From NCBI GenBank assembly GCA_002423185.1, contig DIUX01000004.1, forward strand, positions 310,001 to 374,000: a DNA stretch of 64,000 nucleotides, in the 5' to 3' direction. Both the position numbers and the translations under genes were made by a program. Below are positions 32,337-41,091 of the stretch, piece after piece; the stretch's first letter is position 1, and the number at the start of each line of letters is the position of its first letter. The notes beneath the pieces were generated by a model that made no database searches, was not told where the DNA came from, and worked only from the letters and a program-made list of their open reading frames with translations. This stretch comes from Micavibrio sp. UBA6147 (GTDB lineage Bacteria; Pseudomonadota; Alphaproteobacteria; Micavibrionales; UBA1664).

Positions 32337-33209
32337 TTAGGCGCGAACAAAGTCGTGATAGGCGTCTTTGAGGGCGCGGGAAATCGGGCCGACATTGAAT
32401 GTGGTGGTGTCGATTTTGCTGACCGCTGTGATCTCCGCTGCCGTGCCGGTGACGAAGATTTCATCGGCGGTGAGCAATTCATCCGGCATAATGACTTTTT
32501 CTTCGACCTTTATGCCCATGCCCTTCGCCATTTCAATGACGGTTTGGCGGGTGATGCCGTTCAAGAAGCAATCGGCGATCGGAGTATTCAAAACGCCGTT
32601 TTTGACCATAAACAAATTGGCGCCGCTGGATTCCGCGACATAGCCACGGTAATCAAGGACAAGCGCGTCATGGAATCCGGCGCGTTCGGCCTCATGCTTG
32701 GTGAGGGTGCCGAGCATGTAAAGGCCGGCGGCCTTGCTCGCCGTCGGGGCGGTGTTGGCGGCGGGTTTGCGCCATTTTGATGTTTTCAGTGAGATGCCTT
32801 TTTCCCATGCTTCACTGGTGAAATAGGTTGCCCATTCCCAACAAGCAATCGCAACGTGGGTTTTGGTGTGCAGGGCGGAAATGCCCATTTGTTCGGGGCC
32901 GCGCCACGCAAGGGGGCGGACATAGGCGTATTGAAAGCCGCTCTTTTCGAATGTTTCTTGCGTATATTGCATGATTTGTTCGGTGGTGTAGGGCATCTCC
33001 ATATCAAGGATATGGGCGGAGTCGACAAGGCGCTGGGAATGTTCGCGCAGCTTGAAAATCTTGCCGTTATAGGCGCGCTCGCCCTCAAACACACAGCCGC
33101 CATAGTGAAGCCCGTGCGAAATAACGTGGAGTTTGGCATCTTTCCATGGCACGAATGCGCCATCATACCAGATAAATCCATCAAGCTGATCGAACGGAAC
33201 AAGGGTCAT
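32337..33209 (-). CDS. ilvE: Branched-chain-amino-acid aminotransferase
   Basis: Transfers amino groups between leucine/isoleucine/valine and glutamate; fold-type IV PLP enzyme. 290 residues from the ATG at 33209 (GAAGG upstream). Evidence: FIWYDGAFVPWKDAKLHVISHGLHYGGCVFEG, where the catalytic scheme for this family begins, YVRPLAWRGPEQMG, the PLP lysine in NTAPTASKAAGLYMLGTL-type sequence, AESSGANLFMVKNG, and the terminal DELLTADEIFVTGTAAEITAV. Convergent with adenosine deaminase, divergent from the response regulator. Confidence 0.94.
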   Translation of the reverse strand: MTLVPFDQLDGFIWYDGAFVPWKDAKLHVISHGLHYGGCVFEGERAYNGKIFKLREHSQRLVDSAHILDMEMPYTTEQIMQYTQETFEKSGFQYAYVRPLAWRGPEQMGISALHTKTHVAIACWEWATYFTSEAWEKGISLKTSKWRKPAANTAPTASKAAGLYMLGTLTKHEAERAGFHDALVLDYRGYVAESSGANLFMVKNGVLNTPIADCFLNGITRQTVIEMAKGMGIKVEEKVIMPDELLTADEIFVTGTAAEITAVSKIDTTTFNVGPISRALKDAYHDFVRA

Positions 33210-33418
33210 GGCATTGCCTTCTTTGTCTATTATAAATCCAAGGGTGAAAACACTTATATTCTTTGCTATAAGGATTGAAACGGTAGCAGATAATAAAGAC
33301 AGAATCATCTGGTTTTATAGTCGTTTTTAAAATATTTTAAGCATGATGAACTTACCGAACGGCGCGGCAAAAGCGCTTGAAACTCTAGGCCTTTAGGCCG
33401 CACAGAAAGAAACCATAC

Positions 33419-34171
33419 GTGAAAGAAGACTGGCCGCATATTCTTGTCGTTGATGATGACGACCGTATCCGGCAATTGCTGATGCGGTTTTTGAGCGGGC
33501 ATAACATGGTGGTGATGGCGGCGCAAGACGCGCTCGCGGCGCGGGGCTTGCTCAAGGATTTCGTGTTTGACCTGATCGTCCTCGACATCATGATGCCGGG
33601 GGAGAGCGGCCTGAACCTCACCCGATTTGTGAAAGACAGCTACGATACGCCGGTGTTGCTCCTGACCGCTCGCGGGGCGGTGGAGGAGCGGATCGAGGGG
33701 TTGGAGGCCGGCGCCGATGATTATTTGCCGAAACCATTTGAGCCGAAAGAGCTTTTGTTGCGCGTCGAAGCCATCATCCGGCGCGCCCGCAAGCTTGCCG
33801 CCGCGCCGAATACGGGACAATCCGTGCGGATCGGGCATTGGACATATGACGCGGCAAGCAAGACCTTGCAAGGGGTTGATGGCACACAGGGCGCGGGGCG
33901 GGTGATGAGCCTGACCGATTCTGAGGTTGCCTTGTTAAACGCGTTGTCGCGCCGCCCCGACACCCCCATTCGGCGCGATATTTTGGCACAGCAAGTCGGC
34001 ATGGACGGGCAGGACAGGGCTGTGGACGTACAAGTGACGCGCCTTCGTAAAAAGATCGAGGATGATGCGAAATCGCCGCGATACCTCCAAACTGTGCGCG
34101 GGCAGGGCTATTTGCTGCGCCTTGGCGGCGGCGGGGCTTCGGAGTCGCAGCCAATCGCGGGGGATGTTTGA
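33419..34171 (+). CDS. OmpR/PhoB-family response regulator
   Basis: A 250-residue response regulator. The receiver domain has the acidic DDDD near 11-14, the phosphoacceptor Asp56 in LIVLDIMMPGESG, Thr in LLTARG and Lys in YLPKPFEP. A winged-helix DNA-binding domain of the OmpR type follows from about 135, ending RLRKKIEDDAKSPRYLQTVRGQGY. GTG is the start. It overlaps the kinase gene that follows by 8 bp, so the two are translationally coupled. Confidence 0.93.
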   Translation: MKEDWPHILVVDDDDRIRQLLMRFLSGHNMVVMAAQDALAARGLLKDFVFDLIVLDIMMPGESGLNLTRFVKDSYDTPVLLLTARGAVEERIEGLEAGADDYLPKPFEPKELLLRVEAIIRRARKLAAAPNTGQSVRIGHWTYDAASKTLQGVDGTQGAGRVMSLTDSEVALLNALSRRPDTPIRRDILAQQVGMDGQDRAVDVQVTRLRKKIEDDAKSPRYLQTVRGQGYLLRLGGGGASESQPIAGDV

Positions 34172-35522
34172 TATGGGGGTGAGTATTAAGCGGTTCCTAC
34201 CCTCCAGCCTATTCGGGCGGACTTTACTGATTCTGGTTGCGCCGATTATTTTGCTCCAGCTTGCGGCGGCTGTGGTGTTTTTTGACCGTCACTGGATCAA
34301 GATTACCGAGCGTTTGTCATACGCCGTTGCGGGCGAACTTGCCGCCATTTCCGAGCAAATCGAAACCCATCAAGGCGACAAAGAAATTGTCGATGTCATC
34401 AGCCAGATCATGGCCACCCATCTTGAAATCCTGATGTCTTATGTGCCGAATGAAACGCTTGATAATCCGATGACGGATTTATCGGGGCAAACCGTGTCGG
34501 CCTATCTCGCCCGCGCCTTGGACGACCAAGTGCGCCGCCCGTTTTCAATTGACGTGACGCACCAGAATAAGCGTGTGGATGTGTGGATAGAGCTTGAAGG
34601 CGGGGTGCTTCAGGTCACGATGCCGGAACGGCGGCTGTACAGCTCATCCGGCTATATCTTTATTTTATGGCTCATAGGGCTGTCGTTTTTCTTCTTTGCC
34701 ATTTCGGTGATTTTGATGCGTAACCAGATCCGCCCGATTTTGCGCCTTGCGATTGCCGCGAACCGGCTTGGCAAAGGGCGTGATGTATCGTTCTTCAAAC
34801 CCACCGGCGCGCGTGAGGTTCGCCAAGCCGCCGAGGCTTTTCTTAAGATGCGCGACCGCATCCGCCGCCAGATTGAACAGCGCACAGCGATGCTCGCCGG
34901 TGTGTCGCATGATTTACGCACGCCGATTACGCGGATGAAGCTCCAGCTCGAGATGATGGATGACGGCACTTGCCCCGATATTAAGGACATGAAGGCCGAT
35001 TTGCATGAAATGGAAGTGATGGTCGATGCCTATCTCGCCTTCGCCAGAGGTGAGGATGATGAACAAACGCAAGCGGTTGACCTGAATGCGATGCTGCGCG
35101 ATATCATCACCAAATTCACCCGTGATGGTCGTCAAATTACGGCCGATCTTGTCTTTAAGGGCGATGTCGGGCTACGCCGCAACCAAATGGAGCGCGCCAT
35201 TGGCAACATCATCGGGAATGCCGTAAAGTTTGCCGACCATGTGACGGTGAAGGGGTGGTTGGACACGGAGAGCGAGGATGCCAGCGCCGAGGCCGTCATT
35301 GAAATCCGTGACGATGGGCCGGGAATTCCGGTCGATGAGATGGAGAATGTGTTTCGCCCCTTTTACAGGCTTGAGGGGTCGCGCAATAAAAAATCCGGCG
35401 GAGTCGGGCTGGGTCTGAGCATCGCGCAAGACATTATCAACGCGCATGGCGGATCGGTTGCATTGTCGGAAAATCTTGATGCGCCGCATGGGCTTCTTGT
35501 CACCATACGCTTGCCGCTCTAG
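34164..35522 (+). CDS. Sensor histidine kinase, EnvZ type
   Basis: A 452-residue inner-membrane kinase partner of the preceding regulator. Two membrane helices near 12-34 and 160-182 enclose a periplasmic loop of about 125 residues; then HAMP, a HisKA domain with H249 in GVSHDLRTPITR, and an ATPase domain with NIIGNAVKFA (N box), DDGPGIP (G1), FRPFYR (F box) and GVGLGLSIA (G2). An alternate start is 34173. The pair lies divergent from ilvE as in many alphaproteobacteria. The signal it senses is unknown. Confidence 0.93.
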   Translation: MFDMGVSIKRFLPSSLFGRTLLILVAPIILLQLAAAVVFFDRHWIKITERLSYAVAGELAAISEQIETHQGDKEIVDVISQIMATHLEILMSYVPNETLDNPMTDLSGQTVSAYLARALDDQVRRPFSIDVTHQNKRVDVWIELEGGVLQVTMPERRLYSSSGYIFILWLIGLSFFFFAISVILMRNQIRPILRLAIAANRLGKGRDVSFFKPTGAREVRQAAEAFLKMRDRIRRQIEQRTAMLAGVSHDLRTPITRMKLQLEMMDDGTCPDIKDMKADLHEMEVMVDAYLAFARGEDDEQTQAVDLNAMLRDIITKFTRDGRQITADLVFKGDVGLRRNQMERAIGNIIGNAVKFADHVTVKGWLDTESEDASAEAVIEIRDDGPGIPVDEMENVFRPFYRLEGSRNKKSGGVGLGLSIAQDIINAHGGSVALSENLDAPHGLLVTIRLPL

Positions 35523-35537
35523 CTCGCTATTGACGCG

Positions 35538-35906
35538 CTAGAATAGGCGTGCGCCATTGGCAACGGCGGCGTGGGAATCCGGCGCAAACAACACCACTTC
35601 GCCTTGCGCGTCAGGGAAGCCAAGGGTAAGAACCTCCGACATCAAGGGGCCGATCTGGCGCGGCGGGAAATTCACAACCGCCGCGACTTGCCGCCCGACA
35701 AGACTTTGCTGCGTGTAATGCGCGGTGATCTGCGCCGAGCTTTTCTTCATCCCGATATCCGCGCCGAAATCAATATGTAGGATAAAGGCCGGCTTGCGGG
35801 CTTGTTCGAATATTTCGGCACTTATAATTGTGCCGATACGAATGTCGACTTTCATAAAATCGTCAAAGCTAATTGGGGGGCAGGGGGCGTTTGATATGAT
35901 ATGCAT
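35538..35906 (-). CDS. csaA: tRNA-binding domain protein, CsaA type
   Basis: A 122-residue OB-fold protein of the tRNA-binding-domain family (CsaA/Trbp111/MetRS C-terminal domain). Family sequence: DFMKVDIRIGTIISAE, FILHIDFGADIGMKKSSAQIT, GRQVAAVVNFPPRQIGPLMSEVLTLG. In Bacillus, CsaA has a chaperone-like role; in others these proteins bind tRNA nonspecifically as dimers. The start at 35906 is supported by GAGG eight bases upstream. Convergent with the kinase gene. Confidence 0.88.
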   Translation of the reverse strand: MHIISNAPCPPISFDDFMKVDIRIGTIISAEIFEQARKPAFILHIDFGADIGMKKSSAQITAHYTQQSLVGRQVAAVVNFPPRQIGPLMSEVLTLGFPDAQGEVVLFAPDSHAAVANGARLF

Positions 35907-35962
35907 GGCTATGCCTCGCTTGCTTAGAAAGTCATCAGGGTTTATCCGTCCTGTATAAAAAG

Positions 35963-35998
35963 AAAAAGCCGAATTGCGCAAGGGCAATACGGCTTTGA
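35963..35998 (-). terminator. Intrinsic terminator after the phasin gene
   Basis: Nested arms AAAGCCG/CGGCTTT and ATTGC/GCAAT (35965-35996); on the minus strand TTTTTCTTTTT follows. A further perfect hairpin ATGCCGAT/ATCGGCAT at 36038-36059 lies between it and the phasin stop. Confidence 0.8.
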
Positions 35999-36068
35999 TC
36001 TGTTTTTTAACGCGTCAAGCGAGAGTCAAACAAGGCTATGCCGATAGTGTGATCGGCATATATCCTTA

Positions 36069-36536
36069 TTAAGCGGCTTTTTTGCCGGCTTCTTTGGTCG
36101 TTGTGGCAACAACGTCTTTCATCTCGTTCATCGAGGCGGTGACGCGCTTGCTGACGATTTCGGATACTTCGTCATTCACTTTCGACAAGAGTTCGCCCAT
36201 TTCCTGAGCGTTCTTGACTGTGTTTTCGTATGATTTTTTGGCCAGTTCGGCTTGCTTTTGCATGCCTTGTTCTGGTGTGCCAGCGGTCATTGTTTCACGA
36301 GCGGCTTTGGATTGCTCGTTCAAAAGACGCATGAAGGTTTCGTTCTGGTGTTTCATGGCCAGTTGAATGCCTTCGAAGGCTTTTTGGTTGATCTGGGTCA
36401 ACGCTTCAACGTTTTTGCGGTGAACGTCAAAAATGCTGTCGAAATCCATAACAGGTGTTTGGAAGTTTTTGAAGAAGTCGTTCATCTTCTCGGATGAAAA
36501 GAACACGTCAAAACCGTTTTTCTTGGAGGTTGTCAT
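36069..36536 (-). CDS. Phasin family protein
   Basis: A 155-residue amphipathic, coiled-coil protein that coats polyhydroxyalkanoate granules. The pattern NRKNVEALTQINQKAFEGIQ... with MRLLNEQSKAARETM and a Lys/Ala-rich C-terminus matches the phasin_2 family; it is all helix with no cysteine. The start at 36536 (GGGGAG nine bases upstream) is preferred over an earlier start in poor context. A sigma-70-like promoter upstream is flanked by two identical TTGCACTGCACAA motifs, the likely PhaR operators. It is about 25 kb from the phaR and phaC genes. Confidence 0.9.
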   Translation of the reverse strand: MTTSKKNGFDVFFSSEKMNDFFKNFQTPVMDFDSIFDVHRKNVEALTQINQKAFEGIQLAMKHQNETFMRLLNEQSKAARETMTAGTPEQGMQKQAELAKKSYENTVKNAQEMGELLSKVNDEVSEIVSKRVTASMNEMKDVVATTTKEAGKKAA

Positions 36537-36583
36537 CAGTTTATCTCCCCTAATGAGTGGTTGAATGAGTAAATGCAAAGTAG

Positions 36584-36657
36584 TTGCACTGCACAAAACT
36601 AAACACACTTAAATAGCAAAAAGTTCCCCTTGTCAAGCGATTATTGCACTGCACAAA
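36584..36657 (-). promoter_or_regulatory. Phasin promoter flanked by two putative PhaR operators
   Basis: On the minus strand TTGACA (36631-36636) and TTTAAG (36608-36613) are 17 bp apart, a good sigma-70-like promoter. Identical copies of TTGCACTGCACAA lie at 36584-36596 (at or just after the predicted start of transcription) and 36644-36656 (just upstream of -35), 60 bp apart. The motif contains TGCA half sites. PhaR is known to repress phasin genes by binding TGC-rich sites near their promoters. Confidence 0.75.
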
Positions 36658-36872
36658 TAATATTTTTGTTAGTAATTGTGCGGGATACAAGCGATAAAAC
36701 CCATAACCCGTTCATTTTTATGGACTTATTGGCAAGGGGAGCACTGTTGCCGTCATAGTTAAGGAAAAACAAACTGCATAATTTTTTTGTTGAAAGGGCA
36801 TAGTTTTAACAATTTTTAACCTTGCTCGGTCATGATAGATGGGAAAGGCGCATTAAGACGTAAAAACTTCGC

Positions 36873-39497
36873 ATGTCCGAGCACAATAAAATCCCCACGA
36901 AGGAGAGCCGCAAGCAGACTCACCGCAATCGCGTGTCATCAGGCAAGATGACACAGCTTATGGTATTGCTGAACGGTATTATCCTGACGGCGACGGCGTT
37001 TTTGACGTTGAATGTCTTTATCGAGCAAATGCGCGAAGACGAATTCCAAAAATTAAACACGACATTTTCGCGGGCGATTTATGACGAACTGGTTCAAGTT
37101 GACCGTTCGATGCATTCGCTCTCGGCGTTTTTTGCGCTGGGGGATGAACGAATTGACGAGCAAGCCTTGCGCAGCGCGGTGAGCTTGCTCCCCGAGAAAA
37201 ACTATTTCGACCGCTTGATGTGGTTTCGCAGTCAAGGCGAGCGGTCATGGCTCGCCTATAACCTTTATATGTCCGATTCCGTGCGGACGATGCCGGAATA
37301 TTTCACCAAAAAACCATCCGAATATGTGCGCGATGTTTTGCCGTTTGTGCCGAGTGTGGATATTTTGATGATCCGCAGTGACCTGACGATCCCGATGGAT
37401 CGCGCCGTGTCAAAGGATGACAGCTTTGTTTTGGAGAGTAAGCCGTTCATGGTCGTGAAATCCGTTATTGTGGATGGAAAGATCAGCCACGTTCTTGTCG
37501 GCCTTGTGCGCCTTGCCGACCGGTTTAACATGGATATTATCGAAGAAAATGACGCGATTGCTGGGTTTGAACTTCGTGACACGCGCAACGGGGCATCGTT
37601 GTTGCAAATGACCCGCCCGAGTCTTCAGGCCTCTCACGATACGCAAAATAAAATGCCGGTCAAGCTGGTGGAACGGTCACAGCAAATCTCGATCGGCAAT
37701 ACGGATATCATGGTCTATTTAAAGATCAAGGAAGATATCCGTATGGCGTTTATCTCCAAAATTCCTTATTTGCTCCTTATCTTCGGCTTGACCTTGACGT
37801 TGATCGGTACGCTCTATGTGCGGAACAACCAGCGGCAATCCCTGCGCCTTCGCGCGATGAACGAGGCTTTGGCGGGCAAGAACAAGGAATTGAGCGACCG
37901 CGTCGAAGAAACGGACTCGCTGTACAACGCTCTGCAAAAGAGCCAGCAAGAATACAAAGCCGTTATCAACGCGGTGTCGGACATTATCATCGAGCTGGAC
38001 GAACAAGGGAATATCCTGTTCCTCAACGAAACATGGGAACGGATCATGCGGTTCGGCATTCCGCATTCTTTGGGGCGCGATTTCTTTGACTTGCTGGACA
38101 GTGAATCTCAAGAACGCAACCGCGATGATTTCTATTTGTTGTTGGCGGGGCATAAGGAAGAATATTCCTCCACATCGCGCATCCGCACGGCAGAGGGCAA
38201 ATGGCGCTCGGTCGAGATTTCTATGTCGCTGGTGAACCGCAGCGAACACGGTGAAAAACGTATTGTCGGCACGATTACGGATATTGAGGCGCAAGAGCGC
38301 GCCGCCCGCGCCCTGAGCGAGGCCGAGAAGAAATACCAAACCATCGTGGACAACGCCGCCGGCGGTATTTACCAAGTCACGCCGGAAGGCCAGATCATGA
38401 GCGCCAACCCGTCTTTGGCGCGTATCCTCGGTTTTTCAAGCCCTGATGAGCTTAAATACAGCATCATCGATATTTCCGTCATCTATGTGAACAAAGAAGA
38501 CCGCCGTAAATATATGGGCAATCTTGAGCAAGTCGGCTTTGTTCGCAACATGGAGGCTCAGATTCTCCGTAAAGACGGCAGCAAAATCTGGATCAACGAA
38601 AACGCCCGCGCGGTGCGCGATGAAGACGGACAAATCCGTTATTATGAAGGAAGCATCGAAGACATCACCCAGCGCCGTGAAGCCTTGATCGGCCTCAAGG
38701 AAGCCAAGATACAATCCGACCTTGCCAACCGCGCGAAGTCTGAATTTTTGGCGAATATGAGTCACGAGCTGCGCACGCCTTTGAACTCGATCATCGGGTT
38801 TTCGGAGATTATCAAGAGCGAAGCGCTCGGAAAGCTCGGCCAACCCGCCTACAAGGATTACTCAACCGAGATTTACGACAGCGGTAAAAAGCTTTTATCC
38901 ATCATCAACGAAATTCTTGATATTTCACGGATTGATGCGGGCGAACGTCAATTGAACGAGAGTGTCGTGTCCTTGCAAAAAGTTGTTGAGGCCAGTGTCG
39001 GCCTCATGCGCGGCAAGGCGGATGACGCGAAAATCGAGATTCAATCGCGCATTGATGCGGCGATTCCAAAAATCATTGCCGAGGAATTGGCCTTTAAACA
39101 GATGATTATGAATTTGCTGTCCAACGCGATCAAGTTTACCTCTCCGGGCGGGCGAGTCACGATTGATGCGGAGCGTGATAACCGCAGCGGCGATATGCGT
39201 TTGTCGATCACCGATACAGGGATTGGCATTGACGAGTCCGATATCGGCAAGGCTTTGTCCGCCTTTGGCCAGCTTGACGGCGCTCTGAGCCGCAGCAATT
39301 CCGGCACCGGCCTTGGCCTGACCATCGTGAACTCGCTCATCAAGCTGCATGGCGGACGCCTTGAATTGGTGAGCCAAAAAGGCATCGGCACAACGGTCAG
39401 CCTCGTCATCCCCGTAAGCCGCATCGCCGCACCCGAAGAAAAAGCCGAAAAGAACGATGCCCAAGGCAACGTCACTGCCTTCAAACCCCGCGCTTAA
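36873..39497 (+). CDS. CHASE/PAS-domain sensor histidine kinase
   Basis: An 874-residue inner-membrane kinase. Helix 1 is near 25-50; a CHASE-like periplasmic domain (FDRLMWF, IDEQALRS...) fills about 55-290; helix 2 is near 295-315; a coiled coil and two PAS/PAC domains follow at about 356-470 and 485-610 (each with AVINAVSDIIIELDEQGNI or IVDNAAGGIYQVTPEGQI). The HisKA domain has H631 in NMSHELRTPLNSIIGFSEI and the ATPase has NLLSNAIKFT, DTGIGIDE and GTGLGLTIV. The layout resembles PleC/DivJ-type kinases. No response regulator is adjacent, so the target is unknown. Confidence 0.9.
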   Translation: MSEHNKIPTKESRKQTHRNRVSSGKMTQLMVLLNGIILTATAFLTLNVFIEQMREDEFQKLNTTFSRAIYDELVQVDRSMHSLSAFFALGDERIDEQALRSAVSLLPEKNYFDRLMWFRSQGERSWLAYNLYMSDSVRTMPEYFTKKPSEYVRDVLPFVPSVDILMIRSDLTIPMDRAVSKDDSFVLESKPFMVVKSVIVDGKISHVLVGLVRLADRFNMDIIEENDAIAGFELRDTRNGASLLQMTRPSLQASHDTQNKMPVKLVERSQQISIGNTDIMVYLKIKEDIRMAFISKIPYLLLIFGLTLTLIGTLYVRNNQRQSLRLRAMNEALAGKNKELSDRVEETDSLYNALQKSQQEYKAVINAVSDIIIELDEQGNILFLNETWERIMRFGIPHSLGRDFFDLLDSESQERNRDDFYLLLAGHKEEYSSTSRIRTAEGKWRSVEISMSLVNRSEHGEKRIVGTITDIEAQERAARALSEAEKKYQTIVDNAAGGIYQVTPEGQIMSANPSLARILGFSSPDELKYSIIDISVIYVNKEDRRKYMGNLEQVGFVRNMEAQILRKDGSKIWINENARAVRDEDGQIRYYEGSIEDITQRREALIGLKEAKIQSDLANRAKSEFLANMSHELRTPLNSIIGFSEIIKSEALGKLGQPAYKDYSTEIYDSGKKLLSIINEILDISRIDAGERQLNESVVSLQKVVEASVGLMRGKADDAKIEIQSRIDAAIPKIIAEELAFKQMIMNLLSNAIKFTSPGGRVTIDAERDNRSGDMRLSITDTGIGIDESDIGKALSAFGQLDGALSRSNSGTGLGLTIVNSLIKLHGGRLELVSQKGIGTTVSLVIPVSRIAAPEEKAEKNDAQGNVTAFKPRA

Positions 39498-39617
39498 ACA
39501 CCCTTTCCGCTATATACATCCCTTCACACACGCCGACCCCAGAGACACCAAAATATCCGTTGGCGACTTGCGGTGACTTGGCTATCATTACGCCCTTAAC
39601 AGTACGGGATAATAAGC

Positions 39618-40238
39618 ATGAAATGGTGGGAGCGCCTTCTCGGCGGCGACGAGCGGTTTTTTTGGGGAATGATCGGCTTGCTCATAGGGGCGTGTTTGTC
39701 GTTGATCTGGAAAGAAAGCGGATTGTTTCAGATCGGCGATGTGCTTTCTTTCCTCGGCGCTATACTGGGCGCAATCATTCTTGTTCTTTACGCGATGAAA
39801 CCAATTAAAACCGATATTGAGGAGAGAAGGGCGCAACGAGAACAAGAGAGCATAAGCGCCCGTTATTTTCTTGAAGAGGCAGCCAGAAGAGACCTGTCCA
39901 AACTTCGCGATCTTGAAGAAATTTATTCTTCTAAAGTAGGAGAAAAAAGGGTTTGGTACTTTGCGGTCAACGGATACGAATATCCGCATAAATTCGGAAA
40001 CGTCCATCCAGAGCATCTCGTTAAATTGACTCCCAAAATTGCGAAGATAGCTGCCAAATATCTCTCTGAAGCAAAAATATTCGAAGACAGATATATTTTT
40101 GTCTTTAAAGCCGTTGAGAAATGTCGAAAATTGAATCCAACACTGATCCAAACTCACTATGTAGACGAATTGGAACCAGTCTTAAAAACTACAATTTCCC
40201 TGATTGACGATTATTATCAAAATTGGTTTTCGCACTGA
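39618..40238 (+). CDS. Two-helix membrane protein of unknown function
   Basis: A 206-residue protein with two membrane helices near 14-32 and 38-58, then a charged cytosolic part with a basic heptad-like stretch (IEERRAQREQESISARYF) and a C-terminal helical domain. GGGATAA precedes the ATG. The second half of the gene is visibly richer in A and T and uses more rare-looking codons (AGA, ATA) than its neighbours, suggesting later acquisition. No family recognised. Confidence 0.6.
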   Translation: MKWWERLLGGDERFFWGMIGLLIGACLSLIWKESGLFQIGDVLSFLGAILGAIILVLYAMKPIKTDIEERRAQREQESISARYFLEEAARRDLSKLRDLEEIYSSKVGEKRVWYFAVNGYEYPHKFGNVHPEHLVKLTPKIAKIAAKYLSEAKIFEDRYIFVFKAVEKCRKLNPTLIQTHYVDELEPVLKTTISLIDDYYQNWFSH

Positions 40239-40350
40239 AGATTAAGGCGGCGCCCCAGAAATAGCTGCGTTAGATTGGCTATTCACGCCAGCGGAAGTGA
40301 ACGCAAAATATTTCTCGCTTCCGCAGGCCTATAGTATCCTATTGCCACAG

Positions 40351-41037
40351 CTATAAAATAAGCTGTGCCAGCAGTGTTTCGGCGTCGTCTTGATTCATGG
40401 TGATGACGCGTTGGACAATGTCGTAGGAAAATCCTTGGCGGGCGAGCTTTGCCATTTGTTTGTCGCGGTGGTGGGCGGCTTCGGCTTGGTCGTCTGGCGG
40501 GGGTGTTTTTGAAAAAGGGCCGATGCGTTTTTTGCGCGCCAGCGTCAAAGCCGCGACAAAATTGGCGCCGCCGAGGCTGTCGAGGTCGATATCCGCGTGT
40601 TGTCCCGATTCTTCGATGCGTTCGTCAATATCGCTAAGGGCGATGTGGATGTCGTCAGGTTCTAGCCCCTTGTGACGGAGTTTTTGAACGATGCCGTTCG
40701 TCGATGCGCCGCGCCGCCGTAGGCTGGAGGCTAGGCCTTTGGAATAGAGCGCGTCGTTGATGAGGCCAAGGTCTATGAATTTCGGGATGACCTGTTCGTC
40801 CAAGAGTGGGATGAGGGTGTCTTTGTCTTGGTCGGGGTGGTCTTTGCAAGACCGGTCTATTTTACGCATCATCACCTTGCGGAACTGTGCCTTGCTGGCG
40901 GGAAAGCGTTGAAGGTAGTAAAGACCGGCATTGGTGAGGTAAGACAGTGTGATCTTTTTACGCTTTTTGAACGCCGTTTTGGCGGCGGGGGCGTTTTCGT
41001 TCTTGCTGTTTTGTCGGCCTTGGGTATGATCGTCCAT
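40351..41037 (-). CDS. recX: RecX-family regulator
   Basis: A 228-residue RecX-like protein: helical repeats such as YLTNAGLYYLQRFPASKAQFRKVMMRKI near the N-terminus and LINDALYSKGLASSLRRRGASTNGIVQKLRHKGL and MAKLARQGFSYDIVQRVITM near the middle and end match the three-helix repeats. RecX binds RecA filaments and limits recombination. Length is above the ~150 residue E. coli form, as in alphaproteobacteria. Divergent from the ABC permease gene with 54 bp between. No recA in the window. Confidence 0.85.
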   Translation of the reverse strand: MDDHTQGRQNSKNENAPAAKTAFKKRKKITLSYLTNAGLYYLQRFPASKAQFRKVMMRKIDRSCKDHPDQDKDTLIPLLDEQVIPKFIDLGLINDALYSKGLASSLRRRGASTNGIVQKLRHKGLEPDDIHIALSDIDERIEESGQHADIDLDSLGGANFVAALTLARKKRIGPFSKTPPPDDQAEAAHHRDKQMAKLARQGFSYDIVQRVITMNQDDAETLLAQLIL

Positions 41038-41091
41038 AGGGTTTGCTTCAAACCAATCTGTTCATCTTTTGTATAACGATACCAGTATCCC

